Assembly (NCBI RefSeq): GCF_004366735.1
Contig: NZ_SOQX01000002.1
Coordinates: forward strand, 558,001-622,000
Direction: 5' to 3'
Length of the DNA stretch: 64,000 nucleotides
DNA from: Thiohalophilus thiocyanatoxydans
GTDB lineage: Bacteria; Pseudomonadota; Gammaproteobacteria; UBA6429; Thiohalophilaceae
The position numbers and the translations under genes were made by a program. Positions 36,986 through 46,849 of the stretch are shown here, piece after piece. Positions within the stretch are counted from its first letter, which is position 1; each line of letters opens with the position of its first letter. The notes beneath the pieces are model-generated. The model was not told where the DNA came from. It ran no database searches and saw nothing but the letters and a program-made list of their open reading frames with translations.

Positions 36986-38225
36986 AACGCAGGGCCTCCG
37001 CCGGCTGGGTCCGGCTGGCGCGCCAGGCCGGGTAAAGGGTGGCGAGGATGCCGAGCAGGAACGACACCGTAGTGATCATCCCGACATCATCCCAGTGCAG
37101 ATCCGAGGGCAGTTCACTGATGTAATAGACCCCCGGATCCAGGAACTGGATCCCGAACAGGCCTTCCAGCCAGGGCACCACCACATCCAGATTGAGCGCC
37201 AGACTGACCCCCAGGATCGTGCCCAGCAGGGTGCCGATCACCCCGATCACCGTGCCCTGGACCATAAATATCCGCATGATGTGTCCCGGCGAAGCGCCGA
37301 GGGTACGCAAAATGGCGATGTCGCTCTCCTTGTCGGTGACCACCATCACCAGCGTGGAGACGATGTTGAATGCCGCTACGGCAATGATCAGCAGCAGCAA
37401 CAGGAAGATCATCCGCTTTTCGATCTTGACCGCGCGAAACCAGTTGGCGTGATAGGAACTCCAGTCACGGACGTTAAACCCGCTGAGGGCCTCCTCCTGT
37501 AGCTCATAACGGACCTGGGGTGCCGCGAACAGATCGTCCAGTTTGGCCCGGACGCCGGTGACCCGATTGCCCATTCGGAACAGGCGCTGGGCATCCTCCA
37601 TGTGAATTACCGCCAGCGCGCTGTCGTACTCATACATGCCGATATGAAACAGTCCGACCACTTCGAAACGTTTCATGCGCGGGGCCATGCCGGCCGGGGT
37701 CACGTTGAGGCTGGGTGTGACCATGGTGATCTTGTCGCCCACGTCCACCCCCAGAATCCGGGCCAGATCGCGACCCAGAATCACATCAAACGCCCCGGGT
37801 CTGAGATCCGACAACTGGCCGACTTCCATCTTGCCGCCGACCGCCGACACCTTCGGCTCCTGGTCGGGCAACACGCCGCGAATCCGCGCGCCATTGACCC
37901 CCTTGCCCCGGATCAGCATGCCCTCGCCTTCCACAAAGGGGGCGGTGCCGATCACCTTTGGATTGGATTCGGTGGCACGGGCCACGTCCGGCCAATCGGG
38001 GATCCCGCGCCGGTAATCGGTCACCGTCAGATGCGCGACCATATCGAGAATCCGCTCGCGCACCTCCTTTTCAAAACCGTTCATCACCGACAGTACGGTA
38101 ATCAATGCCATCACCCCCAGTGCGATCCCCAGCATGGAGGTCAGCGAGATGAAGGAGATAAAGTGATTACGGCGCTTGGCGCGGGTATAACGCAGGCCGA
38201 CATAAAGGGCGTAGGGTCTGAACAT
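36978..38225 (-). CDS. lolC: Lipoprotein-releasing ABC membrane subunit (LolC/LolE/LolF)
   Basis: 415 residues of the MacB/FtsX-type family. The start [30 protein letters not shown] has a cytoplasmic loop and first helix, then a large periplasmic domain up to about residue 265, then three helices ([20 protein letters not shown] and others). It is the single membrane subunit in this operon; E. coli uses distinct LolC and LolE. The conserved E-rich C-terminal end ([12 protein letters not shown]) is present. Confidence 0.94.
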   Translation of the reverse strand: MFRPYALYVGLRYTRAKRRNHFISFISLTSMLGIALGVMALITVLSVMNGFEKEVRERILDMVAHLTVTDYRRGIPDWPDVARATESNPKVIGTAPFVEGEGMLIRGKGVNGARIRGVLPDQEPKVSAVGGKMEVGQLSDLRPGAFDVILGRDLARILGVDVGDKITMVTPSLNVTPAGMAPRMKRFEVVGLFHIGMYEYDSALAVIHMEDAQRLFRMGNRVTGVRAKLDDLFAAPQVRYELQEEALSGFNVRDWSSYHANWFRAVKIEKRMIFLLLLLIIAVAAFNIVSTLVMVVTDKESDIAILRTLGASPGHIMRIFMVQGTVIGVIGTLLGTILGVSLALNLDVVVPWLEGLFGIQFLDPGVYYISELPSDLHWDDVGMITTVSFLLGILATLYPAWRASRTQPAEALRYE

Positions 38226-38260
38226 AGGGCGGCATTATACATACTTGGCGTGAAAACACA

Positions 38261-38968
38261 TCACGCCAGGCGCACAGGCACCGAACGATACAGGTCAATC
38301 GCCTGCGCTGAGACACGGGACACCCAGGCCAGCACTTCCACGCCTTGCGCGTGCACCTCGCCCAGCAGTCGCGCATACGCCGGATCGATCTCCGCCGCCG
38401 GGCGAAACGTCCGGGCATCATCGCGCGCCACGTGCAATACCAGAACGGCCCGATAGCCGGCCCGGACCATCTCCCGCAACGCCTGCAAATGTTTGCGGCC
38501 CCGCTCGGTGGGCGCATCGGGGAAGATCGCACTCTGCCCGTCATCCAGGGCCGTCACGTTTTTGACTTCCACATAGCAATCCACCCGTCCGGGCGCCGAC
38601 AGCAGCAGATCGATCCGGCTGCCCTGGGCGTACTTCACCTCGCGGCGGATCTGCGTGTAGCCCTGTAACTCGGGGATCACCCCCTGCTCAATCGCCTCCT
38701 CTACCAGCCGGTTGGCCAGATGAGTATTGACTCCCACGGGGATGCCCTCCGGGCTCGAGGCCAGTTCCCAGGAATAGCGGTATTTGCGCGCCGGATTGGC
38801 ACTGTCGCGCAACCAGATCCGGGTCCCCGGATCGGCGCAGCCCAGCATGGAACCGGTATTGGGGGTGTGGACGGTCAGCTCCTCGCCACTGTCCAGGCGG
38901 ACATCGGCCAGAAACCGCTTGTAGCGACACAGCAGTGTGGCGGGAATCAGAGGCGGGTCAAAATTCAC
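38261..38968 (-). CDS. sfsA: SfsA, sugar fermentation stimulation family
   Basis: 235 residues. It contains the SfsA nuclease-like fold: FLADVRLDSGEELTVHTPNTGSM, then CYVEVKNVT and FPDAPTERGRKHL, conserved end to end with E. coli SfsA (234 aa). It binds DNA; its biochemical role remains uncertain. It is monocistronic, 36 bp upstream of the lolC start on the same strand. Confidence 0.94.
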   Translation of the reverse strand: MNFDPPLIPATLLCRYKRFLADVRLDSGEELTVHTPNTGSMLGCADPGTRIWLRDSANPARKYRYSWELASSPEGIPVGVNTHLANRLVEEAIEQGVIPELQGYTQIRREVKYAQGSRIDLLLSAPGRVDCYVEVKNVTALDDGQSAIFPDAPTERGRKHLQALREMVRAGYRAVLVLHVARDDARTFRPAAEIDPAYARLLGEVHAQGVEVLAWVSRVSAQAIDLYRSVPVRLA

Positions 38969-39088
38969 AATTTGGGCAACCTGTCAGGGCAAACATTGGA
39001 AAAACTGCTTAAACTTTTGCGTGTAAATCATTGATAGAGTATATTTTACCGCATAGACGGCCGAACACTGTGCCAGAGGAGTCCGCCC

Positions 39089-39418
39089 ATGACCAGGTTG
39101 TGGAAAACCGCCGCTTTCACCGCGCTTTTCAGCGCCATCTCTCTGCTACCGGCTCACGCCGACACGCTGGAGATGCCGTCCGCTCCCCCGGCGCTGCAGG
39201 ATGAGTCCGCAGCGGCGCACAGTCTCACCCTGCCCGGTCGCGGCATGAACATGAACGCCGTGGAAGACCGTTTTGGCACACCGCGCACAAAACACAATAA
39301 GGTGGGCGATCCACCCATCACCCGCTGGGTCTATTCCGATTTCACGGTCTACTTTGAACATCAGTATGTCATTAACGCGGTAGCCCATGATGATGCCGCC
39401 GCACCCCTCCAGCCATAA
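39089..39418 (+). CDS. Small exported protein of unknown function
   Basis: 109 residues with a signal peptide (TAAFTALFSAISLLPAHA, cleavage near residue 24). The mature part is short: a Pro-rich linker, then MNAVEDRFGTPRTKHNKVGDPPITRWVYSDFTVYFE. This G-x-P...W-Y-x-F pattern is reminiscent of small SmpA/BamE-like or DUF2845-type domains, but I cannot name it. It is upstream of aguA on the same strand by 37 bp. Confidence 0.75.
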   Translation: MTRLWKTAAFTALFSAISLLPAHADTLEMPSAPPALQDESAAAHSLTLPGRGMNMNAVEDRFGTPRTKHNKVGDPPITRWVYSDFTVYFEHQYVINAVAHDDAAAPLQP

Positions 39419-39455
39419 CCGCCACAGTCACTCCTTTGCAAAAACCTGAACCTGT

Positions 39456-40490
39456 ATGATCACACGCCGGTTGCCCGCCGAGTGGAACTCGCAAAGCGGC
39501 GTCATGCTCACCTGGCCGCATGCCGACAGCGACTGGGGGTCACGCCTGGACGAGGTGGAGCCCGTCTTTGCCGAGATCGCCAGTCAGATCGCCCAGCGCG
39601 AGAAAGTGTTGATCGTGGTGACCGGCACCTCCCATCGCCAGCATGTCGAACAGCAGCTTGTTCGCCACTCCTGTCTGCTGACCCAGGTCCGCTTCGCCAT
39701 CGCGCCGAGTAACGATACCTGGGCCCGGGATCACGGGCCGATTACCGTCCTGGCCAACGATCAACCGCGACTGCTCGACTTTACCTTTAACGGCTGGGGC
39801 AACAAGCACCCCGCCGGGCTGGACAACGCCATCAACCGGGAGCTGCAACGTCAGGACAGCTTTGGCGAGATACCGCTGGAATCGCTCGAGTTTGTGCTGG
39901 AAGGCGGCAGCATCGATACCGATGGCGAAGGTACCCTGCTGACGACCCGCGCCTGTCTGCTCAACCCGAATCGCAATCCCGGTTTTGAGCAGGCGCAGAT
40001 CGAACAGCATCTGAAGCAGTGGCTGGGGATCGAACGCATCCACTGGCTGAGTCATGGTTATCTGTCCGGGGATGACACCGACAGTCACATCGACATGCTG
40101 GCCCGTTTCTGCCCCGACAACACGATCGCCTATATGCAGTGCGATGATCCCGGAGATGAACATTATCCGGAATTACAGGCGATGCAGGGCGAACTGGAAC
40201 AACTGCGCACCCGTGATGGGCATCCCTACCGGTTAATCCCGCTGCCCTGGCCCGCACCAATCTTCAATGCACAGGGCGAACGCCTGCCCGCCAGCTACGC
40301 CAATTTTCTGATCCTGAACGACGCGCTGTTGGTCCCGCAGTACCGCGATGAGAAAGATCCGCAAGCACTGTCACAGCTACAACGCTGTTTTCCAGACAGC
40401 GAGATCATCGGTATCGATTGTCGACCATTAATTGAACAGTTCGGCAGTCTGCACTGCCTGACCATGCAGTTCCCCGCAGGTGTACTTTAA
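39456..40490 (+). CDS. aguA: Agmatine deiminase AguA
   Basis: 344 residues of the pentein (peptidyl-arginine deiminase-like) fold. Seen: GVMLTWPHADSDW, NDTWARDHGP, FNGWGNKHP, LEGGSIDTDGEG, SHGYLSGDDTDSHIDM with the active-site His/Asp pair, and the C-terminal nucleophile Cys in GSLHCLTMQFPAG. It converts agmatine to N-carbamoylputrescine in putrescine synthesis. Its usual partner, aguB, lies 8.2 kb downstream on the same strand; eight other genes separate them. Confidence 0.96.
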   Translation: MITRRLPAEWNSQSGVMLTWPHADSDWGSRLDEVEPVFAEIASQIAQREKVLIVVTGTSHRQHVEQQLVRHSCLLTQVRFAIAPSNDTWARDHGPITVLANDQPRLLDFTFNGWGNKHPAGLDNAINRELQRQDSFGEIPLESLEFVLEGGSIDTDGEGTLLTTRACLLNPNRNPGFEQAQIEQHLKQWLGIERIHWLSHGYLSGDDTDSHIDMLARFCPDNTIAYMQCDDPGDEHYPELQAMQGELEQLRTRDGHPYRLIPLPWPAPIFNAQGERLPASYANFLILNDALLVPQYRDEKDPQALSQLQRCFPDSEIIGIDCRPLIEQFGSLHCLTMQFPAGVL

Positions 40491-40732
40491 TATCGCACCG
40501 TGCAGGTATGCTTAACAAGCTGCCGTCGATATTGCGCCGGTACAAAGATACCTCCGTTGGCATTGCACAATAAAAATGCTACTTTTTTAATGACCGATTC
40601 GGCAGGCAACATTAACCAGGCCGAACCGGGAACTGATTAACGCGCTCGTCTGTTCATAATCTCGACGCATTCGATCGATCAACATGATGGATAATCGTCT
40701 ATCGTCCTGAATAATTACCCGGGGCCGGCTTA

Positions 40733-42097
40733 ATGCATGACACCACCGATCAAACAATAAATACCCTGGGTCCTAAACCGCATCGCTGCCAGGTGCTGAT
40801 CATCGGCGGCGGCCCCGCTGGCTCGACCGTCGCAGCCCGGCTTGCGCAAAAAGGCCGCGACGTGGTGTTACTGGAAAAAGACCACCATCCCCGTTTTCAT
40901 ATCGGGGAGTCGCTGTTGCCGATGAACCTGCCGCTGTTCAGGGCGCTTGGTATCGACAAACAAGTGCAACAGATTGGCGTGATGAAATACGGCGCCGAGT
41001 TTAATGTTCCCGAGGCACCGGACAACCCCCGCACCTATTACTTCGAGCGTGCGTTGAATACCGATACCCCGCCCCATGCTTATGAGGTACGCCGTTCCGA
41101 ATTCGATCACCTGTTGCTGAAAAATTGCGCCCGCCTCGGTGCCCGGGTCCAGGAAGGCATGAAAGTGACCCAGGTCGAGTTAAATCAGGATCAAACCCGA
41201 CGGATCACCGCGCAGGACGACGCCGGCCAGCAGCACTATTACGAGACAGACTTTGTCATCGACGCCTCCGGTCGCGATACATTTCTCTCCCGTCGGCTTG
41301 GGCTCAAACAGCGCAATCCGGCACACAACAGCGCGGCGATTTTTGGCCATTTCGAAGGCGTATCCCGGCGGCCCGGCCGCGATGCCGGCAATATCAGTAT
41401 CTACTGGTTTGCGCATGGCTGGTTCTGGATGATTCCGCTACGCGACGGAACCATGAGTGTCGGCGCGGTCTGTTTCCCCGAATACCTGAAACAACGTCAG
41501 TGCCCGCCGGAAGAATTTCTCTGGCAGACACTGGCCCTGTGCCCGCCGGCATTGGCACGCATGCAAGGGGCGCGCTGCGTAAGCGAAGTCAACGCGACCG
41601 GTAATTTCTCGTATATTTCCGACACGGCACACGGTCCCGGGTATCTGCTGGTCGGCGATGCGTTTACCTTTGTTGATCCGGTCTTCTCCAGCGGCGTGTA
41701 TATCGCCATGTCCAGTGCATTTCGTGCCGCCGATGCGATCGATCGTTGCCTGCAACAGCCGCACAAAGCCGAACGCATACTCAAAGCCTACGAGCGGGAT
41801 GTGCGTCGGGCCGTCAAACGCTTCTCCTGGATGATATACCGGTTCAACAGTCCGGCCATGCGCCACTTGTTTATGGCGCCCCGTAACACATTAAAGATGG
41901 AACAGGCTGTCATCTCCCTGCTGGCAGGCGATGTCTACCGCACCACCCGTGTGCATTGGGCACTGATGGTGTTCAAGGGTATTTACCACCTGAGCTTTAT
42001 TACCAACTTGCCGCGTGCACTACGTTTCTATATACGCCGACGACGTAATGCGCGTCTGAAATTTGCCGGCGGGACGACCCCCCAGGATGAGGAATAA
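40733..42097 (+). CDS. Flavin-dependent halogenase-like FAD enzyme
   Basis: 454 residues. FAD-binding GGGPAG at 25-30 and DASGRD at about 178. Two halogenase hallmarks are present: a WXWXIP motif at 230-235 (WFWMIP), which blocks monooxygenase-type activity, and a Lys at 85 (GVMKYGAEF), aligned with the catalytic Lys of PltA/PrnA-type enzymes. GDAFTFVDPVFSSGVY is the second FAD motif. Length fits variant B halogenases acting on carrier-bound substrates. Its place ahead of aryl-polyene genes suggests that it halogenates the ring; xanthomonadins are brominated. A non-halogenating oxidoreductase cannot be excluded. The start lacks a clear ribosome-binding site. Confidence 0.85.
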   Translation: MHDTTDQTINTLGPKPHRCQVLIIGGGPAGSTVAARLAQKGRDVVLLEKDHHPRFHIGESLLPMNLPLFRALGIDKQVQQIGVMKYGAEFNVPEAPDNPRTYYFERALNTDTPPHAYEVRRSEFDHLLLKNCARLGARVQEGMKVTQVELNQDQTRRITAQDDAGQQHYYETDFVIDASGRDTFLSRRLGLKQRNPAHNSAAIFGHFEGVSRRPGRDAGNISIYWFAHGWFWMIPLRDGTMSVGAVCFPEYLKQRQCPPEEFLWQTLALCPPALARMQGARCVSEVNATGNFSYISDTAHGPGYLLVGDAFTFVDPVFSSGVYIAMSSAFRAADAIDRCLQQPHKAERILKAYERDVRRAVKRFSWMIYRFNSPAMRHLFMAPRNTLKMEQAVISLLAGDVYRTTRVHWALMVFKGIYHLSFITNLPRALRFYIRRRRNARLKFAGGTTPQDEE

Positions 42098-42244
42098 TAC
42101 AGGCAGCCTGCGCGATACGAGCTTCACATATAAACAATGTGTCTATTGACAGAAAAAAACACGCCAGTATGCTTAATTAATTAGTCCTGTCCCACTGACA
42201 CTGACTATTTACCGTCCAAGCCAATAACAAAAGGAAGTCAGACA

Positions 42245-42799
42245 ATGAAAAAAATCCTGTTCATTATGGCAATGTTGCCACTGTTGGGCGCCTGTCAAAC
42301 CGGTACGCAAGCTAATGGCGGCATCAGCGAGGCTCCCCTGCCTGAGAACCCGAGCATGAATGTCACCATCCGCGAATTCATACCTTTTAAGAAAGACGCC
42401 AGAATCTCTCCCAACATCAAGGCGGAATGTATAATTAATGAGCAACTTTCCAACTTTATCCGCACCTATGGCAGCGAGAACAATATTGCGGTAAATCGCG
42501 TGGACAGTATCAATACGGCGGGCGAAGGGCATGTTCTGTCAGTCGAGATTGTCGATGCAGTCAGCCGGGGCAACCCTTTTCTGGGACACAGAAAATTTAC
42601 CGAAGTCAGCGGCACCTTGTATGAAAACGGCAAGGAAGTAGCCTCCTTCACCGCCGCCCGTTTCTCAGGCGGTGGCGCTTTTGGCGGGTTTAAAGGTTCT
42701 TGCTCCGTACTGGGACGCACCGTCAAGGCACTGGGCAAAGATATCGCCTTCTGGTTAGAGGACCCCATCGACGGCCAACACCTGGGTGACAGCGTCTGA
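42245..42799 (+). CDS. Lipoprotein of unknown function
   Basis: 184 residues with a signal and lipobox LLGAC (Cys at about 18). The mature part (IREFIPFKKDARISPNIKAEC..., GHVLSVEIVDAVSRGNPFLGHR, a glycine-rich SGGGAFGGFKGSCSVLG) looks like a compact alpha/beta lipoprotein with a C-terminal cysteine. No named family is recognised. The strong ribosome-binding site AAGGAAG precedes ATG 42245. It is convergent with the polyene locus-2 operon and separated from it by a hairpin. Confidence 0.77.
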   Translation: MKKILFIMAMLPLLGACQTGTQANGGISEAPLPENPSMNVTIREFIPFKKDARISPNIKAECIINEQLSNFIRTYGSENNIAVNRVDSINTAGEGHVLSVEIVDAVSRGNPFLGHRKFTEVSGTLYENGKEVASFTAARFSGGGAFGGFKGSCSVLGRTVKALGKDIAFWLEDPIDGQHLGDSV

Positions 42800-42826
42800 C
42801 CTCAGTCGGACTGTTATCCCGGCGTT

Positions 42827-42860
42827 CCCGCCCTGCTCCGCTCAAACAGTTCAGGGCGGG
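42827..42860. terminator. Hairpin between convergent genes
   Basis: CCCGCCCTG and CAGGGCGGG arms around a 16-nt loop lie between the lipoprotein gene (+) and the chain-length factor (-). U-tracts are weak, so the terminator assignment is tentative. Confidence 0.55.
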
Positions 42861-42881
42861 GGCGGGATAGCCCCCGCGATT

Positions 42882-43670
42882 TTACACATCAATCCCGATC
42901 TGCACGGCCAGTTCGTCATGGTATGGCAAGCTCAGGTCGGTCCCCTCCTCCTTCGCCAGAGCCACCAGCAGCGGTAATGATGCCGCCGCGGGATTGTGTT
43001 CGCGCAGTTGTTCCAGCTCTTTTGATAACGCCGGTAACCGGGTTGAGCCCGCCTTCAGTTCGAGTCGCAGACTCCCAAGCGCTGCCGCATTCGCTTGCCC
43101 ACTCAAAAGGAGTGCTGTGGCGAAGCTGGTGTCCACGTAACCACGCCCGGCCAGGGCAGGCGGCAGGGCAGAGTCATAACAGAGTAACAATACCGGCTGT
43201 TGTTGCAGTGTCGCGGCGGTCGCCGCTTCAATCAGCCCGGCAGTAAAGGTATACGCGCCCGCCGCCAGGCTAGTGGAAAATTGCCGTGAATGGCTGGCAA
43301 TGGCCCAGTAGCCCGCCGGCGCATTGTGAACGGAATTATGAAAGTGGGTCGGCGAGACCGGCCGTTCCGGCAAGGTCAGGCTCTGGCAGATCCGATCCAC
43401 GACTTCGCCGTCGCCCTCCGACGAGGCAAACACCGAGGCCAGTTCGCTCATGCTATAGCGATTGTGCTGCAAGGCATCCTCGGCGGTCTGCAACGCCAGC
43501 TTGATTAAGGCGGTGGTACGACGGCGCTCGTTGGGTGGCAGCAGATTGGGCCGAAATGTCGGCAACTGCTGCCGATCCAGCGTCTGCTCACCACGCAGCA
43601 CCGACCGGGCCGCGTCCCATCCGGCCATCCCCGGGGCCATGAGACCCACACTGTCGACACTCACCCGCAT
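42882..43670 (-). CDS. Beta-ketoacyl synthase-like protein, ApeC-type chain-length factor
   Basis: 262 residues, only the first half of a ketosynthase (thiolase) fold. Where the nucleophile Cys would be, the segment reads STSLAAGAYTFTAG, so no active-site Cys; FHNSVHNAPAGYW is the ApeC hallmark. ApeC-type proteins pair with the active ketosynthase and act as chain-length factor in aryl-polyene type II PKS. Its start overlaps the stop of the KS gene by one base (TGATG). It is the last gene of the locus-2 minus-strand operon. Confidence 0.82.
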   Translation of the reverse strand: MRVSVDSVGLMAPGMAGWDAARSVLRGEQTLDRQQLPTFRPNLLPPNERRRTTALIKLALQTAEDALQHNRYSMSELASVFASSEGDGEVVDRICQSLTLPERPVSPTHFHNSVHNAPAGYWAIASHSRQFSTSLAAGAYTFTAGLIEAATAATLQQQPVLLLCYDSALPPALAGRGYVDTSFATALLLSGQANAAALGSLRLELKAGSTRLPALSKELEQLREHNPAAASLPLLVALAKEEGTDLSLPYHDELAVQIGIDV

Positions 43671-44857
43671 CAGTCACACCACCCGAATACCAGGGCGCAG
43701 TTGCTGCCACCAAAACCGAAGGAGTTGCTCATCGCCACCCGTACCGGCTGCTGCACAGTGTGACGCAATACCGGCGTGGCCAGGGCCGGATCGATCTCCT
43801 GCGTATTGAGGCTTCCCGGTAAAAATCCCTGTTCAATACTCAGAGCACAAAAGATCGCTTCGGTGATACCCGCCGCACCCAGTGTGTGCCCCGTCCAGCC
43901 CTTGGTCGAACTGCACGGCACATCAGCAAACAGCCGGGCCAGCGCCTGATCCTCGGCCTGATCGTTGGAGGGGGTCGCCGTACCGTGCAGGTTGATATAA
44001 TCCACCTGATCCGGGGTCACGCTGGCGTGATTCAACGCCTGTTGCATGGCCTGCAAGGCCCCCTCCCCCTGCGGATGGGGGGTGGACATGTGGTAGGCAT
44101 CGCTGCTTTCACCATAGCCGAGCAGCGCGACGCCCGCTCGCCCGCCGGCCCGCTCCAGCAGGGCAAAGCCGGCCGCCTCGCCAATGTTGATACCGCTGCG
44201 GTGCTTGTCCCAGGGGCAGCAAGGCTCGCTGGAGACCAGTTCCAGGGCATTGAAGCCCAGCAAGGTGGTCAGACACAGGCTGTCGATCCCGCCGACCACC
44301 GCCGCGTCACACCAGCCCGCCTCGATGTAGCGGCTGGCGGTCGCAAACACCTTGGCACTGGAGGAACAGGCGGTCGAGATCACCTGTGCCGGCCCCGCCA
44401 GTTCGAGATAACGGCGTGTAAAGTCGGCACTGGAATAGGTATTGTGGGTATGCCGGTAATCAAAGCTGGCCGGCAGCGGCCCGTTGTCGTCAGCCCGTTG
44501 CAGATAGGCCTGTTCAGTGGCCTCGATACCCGAGGTGCTGGTACCCAGAAACAGGCCGATACGTCCGGCCCCGTAGTGCTGGCGGGCCGTGGCCACCCGG
44601 GCGGCAAAATCGTCGCTCTCCAGCCCCAGTGCCGCCAGACGGTTATTGCGACAGTCGAACGGCGCCAGCGAATCGGGCAACACTACCGATTCAAGACCAT
44701 CAACCCGCCCAATCCAGGTCGTCAGGCGCCCGTCATCGTAATCATTGGCGCGCAACCCGCTGCGTTCCTGCAGCAAGGCCGCCTGCGCCATCTGGCGCCC
44801 CCGGCCGAGCGCGCTGATGGTACTGCAGGCGGTAATCAGTAAGGGCTCGAACGACAT
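43670..44857 (-). CDS. Beta-ketoacyl-ACP synthase (aryl-polyene type, ApeO/ApeR-like)
   Basis: 395 residues with a full KAS-II fold: nucleophile Cys164 in STACSSSAKVF, His291 in NLHGTATPSND, and His324 in GWTGHTLGAAG. NSFGFGGSNCALVFG closes the fold. It condenses malonyl-ACP units onto the aryl starter. Characterised systems have two active ketosynthases (ApeO and ApeR); only this one is visible here. Not the fatty-acid FabF because it is embedded among polyene genes and follows the ligase by 53 bp. Confidence 0.9.
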   Translation of the reverse strand: MSFEPLLITACSTISALGRGRQMAQAALLQERSGLRANDYDDGRLTTWIGRVDGLESVVLPDSLAPFDCRNNRLAALGLESDDFAARVATARQHYGAGRIGLFLGTSTSGIEATEQAYLQRADDNGPLPASFDYRHTHNTYSSADFTRRYLELAGPAQVISTACSSSAKVFATASRYIEAGWCDAAVVGGIDSLCLTTLLGFNALELVSSEPCCPWDKHRSGINIGEAAGFALLERAGGRAGVALLGYGESSDAYHMSTPHPQGEGALQAMQQALNHASVTPDQVDYINLHGTATPSNDQAEDQALARLFADVPCSSTKGWTGHTLGAAGITEAIFCALSIEQGFLPGSLNTQEIDPALATPVLRHTVQQPVRVAMSNSFGFGGSNCALVFGWCD

Positions 44858-44910
44858 ACACTCTTCACGTTAGGTTGCAAGGTGCCACGTTGGCTGGCTG
44901 TGGCATACGT

Positions 44911-46242
44911 TCAGGTATCGCGCTGACGCAGACGTTCCAGCATGGCCAGCAGTTCAGCACGTGGCAACTTGCCGGTTTCATTTCGGGGCAACCGCTCCAC
45001 CCGATAGAGGGTTCGCGGAATAAAGACGGGATCCATCACGGATCCCATGGCCGCCAGTATCGCCCGTTCGGACAAGGCCGGGGCAACCACCAGCGCGCCG
45101 ATCCGGCCGCCGCGTTCGCGCTCTTCGTCCTGCAAGACCATCGCCCCGTCTTCCACCCCGGGGATTTCCTGCAAACGGCGAGTCAGATCGGTCAGCGATG
45201 CGCGCTTGCCGGCAATATTGATCATATCACTGTCGCGCCCCAGCAGCGTGAAACCCGCCGCCCGGGAATCAATAATATCATTCAACGGCATCGCCCGAGG
45301 CAGGAAATCGGCCTCCACATGACAACGCCCCTCCTTGCAGTGCAGGCGCACGCTCTCATAGGGACGCCACAACGGTTCGGTCAAAGTGTGGCGACTGGCG
45401 ATGGCGCCCGTTTCGGTCGAGCCGTAAATCTCCTGCACCGGACAACCAAAATGGCGTTCCGCCTCGGCCGCCAGCGCAGTGGACAGGGGCGCCGTGGCCG
45501 AAATAATCATCTCCATCGGTGGCCATGCCAGCCCGGCACCCACACAGGCACGCAAGTGCACCGGCGTGGTGATCAGCAGCCGGGGGGCCGGCACCTGTAA
45601 CAACGCCTGGCGCACATCTTCCGGATAAAACGGGCGTTCTCCCTGCATCGCCAACGGCGAATGCAAGGCAAACAAAATGGTGGATTCCAGTCCGTACATA
45701 TGCTGTGGCGGCACCGTGGCAACCAGCGTCCCACCGGCGAACTGATCCAGCGCAAAACGATCCGCGGCCAGCTCGGCCCCGCGCACCAGATCGCCCCAGT
45801 ATTTGCCATAGGACCGGGGGGTATCAGTACTGCCGGAAGTGAAGATCACCAGCGCCTGCTGATTGGCGTCAATCAGCGGGGTGCGGTTGATACCGCTGAC
45901 CTCAGACTGCGGGGTGACAGCAAACTGGCTCAGTGCCAGTTCCGTGCCAGGCTGATCAACCAGACAATAGCTGCCCGGATAATCCGCGGCCACCGCGTGG
46001 ACCACGCCGGTAGCCCGATTGGGCGGCAACAGGCACACCTGCCCCCGAATCAACAGCGCGGCAAACGCCAGCAGAAACGCATAACGGTCCTCACACAAAT
46101 TCACGGCGTGTGACGCCTCGGGCAGGCTTTGCGCCAGCGCCTGCGCCTGAGCAAGAAACTTCTGCGTCGATATGGCCTCCCCCTGATGCCAGGCAATGAT
46201 CGCCTCGGGCGGATGCGTTGTCAGCGGTAGCTTCCGGCTCAT
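44911..46242 (-). CDS. Aryl/acyl-ACP ligase, ANL superfamily (ApeH-like)
   Basis: 443 residues of the AMP-binding (ANL) superfamily. The core motif FTSGSTDTPRSYGK (P-loop) and EIYGSTETGAIASRHT are seen, then the short C-terminal domain with a RNETGKLPR Lys-containing loop. It is short versus CoA ligases (about 520). ApeH-type enzymes load aryl acids onto ACP using ATP; hydroxybenzoate from the neighbouring chorismatase is the likely substrate. Its ATG overlaps the stop of the upstream COG4648 gene (ATGA). Confidence 0.87.
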   Translation of the reverse strand: MSRKLPLTTHPPEAIIAWHQGEAISTQKFLAQAQALAQSLPEASHAVNLCEDRYAFLLAFAALLIRGQVCLLPPNRATGVVHAVAADYPGSYCLVDQPGTELALSQFAVTPQSEVSGINRTPLIDANQQALVIFTSGSTDTPRSYGKYWGDLVRGAELAADRFALDQFAGGTLVATVPPQHMYGLESTILFALHSPLAMQGERPFYPEDVRQALLQVPAPRLLITTPVHLRACVGAGLAWPPMEMIISATAPLSTALAAEAERHFGCPVQEIYGSTETGAIASRHTLTEPLWRPYESVRLHCKEGRCHVEADFLPRAMPLNDIIDSRAAGFTLLGRDSDMINIAGKRASLTDLTRRLQEIPGVEDGAMVLQDEERERGGRIGALVVAPALSERAILAAMGSVMDPVFIPRTLYRVERLPRNETGKLPRAELLAMLERLRQRDT

Positions 46243-46847
46243 TTCCAGCCACCCCGGGAGACGAGTTGTACCATGTTACGCATGAAGCCGATAAAACCGT
46301 ATCGCGAACGCTGCGGAAAACGCCGCCGGCGCAAAACAAACTCAATAAAGAAAAACAGCAACACCAACAGATACCCCAGCAGGTTGGTAAACAGCGACCA
46401 CTCCTGACGACTGGCGCAACACGCTAGCAAGACACTCACCACCCCCAGCAGGGTCAAAAACAGTACCCAGGCCAGTGTGACCTGCCGTGTGTAGCGGCGC
46501 ACCGCCGCATCCGGCTCGCCATCCAGCAAGCGGGCAAAGCGGGTCACCAGCGGCTCCTGGCCGGGCAACAGACTCAGGGCAAAAAGCGCGGCGATACCAA
46601 AGTAAAACAACAGTGGAGGCCAGATGAGCAATTCGAAGCGGTCCTGCAGATTCAGCCCGAGCAGGATGACAAGCGTCGCAATCAGCAGGGCAGGCAAATA
46701 GCGAAAACCCTGCGTACGCACCCCCGCCAGCACCCCGGCCAACACCCCCAGCACCACGATCGCCGGGAAAAAATGCCCCGTGACCACGCCGTAATGCACG
46801 GCAACCGGATAGGCAATCACCAGCAATGAAGAAGCGCGGCGGGCCAA
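46239..46847 (-). CDS. COG4648-type membrane protein of aryl-polyene clusters
   Basis: About 202 residues starting at TTG 46847, three bases after the small ORF's stop codon. At least five hydrophobic segments: ASSLLVIAYPVAVHYG, FFPAIVVLGVLAGVLAG, YLPALLIATLVILLGL, and the C-terminal LLGYLLVLLFFFIEFVL. The reading frame is open further upstream but the coding signal there is in a different frame (the small ORF), so I ended it here. Homologues (ApeG-like) accompany the ligase in E. coli-type clusters; function is unknown. Confidence 0.7.
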   Translation of the reverse strand: MARRASSLLVIAYPVAVHYGVVTGHFFPAIVVLGVLAGVLAGVRTQGFRYLPALLIATLVILLGLNLQDRFELLIWPPLLFYFGIAALFALSLLPGQEPLVTRFARLLDGEPDAAVRRYTRQVTLAWVLFLTLLGVVSVLLACCASRQEWSLFTNLLGYLLVLLFFFIEFVLRRRRFPQRSRYGFIGFMRNMVQLVSRGGWK

Positions 46848-46849
46848 GC

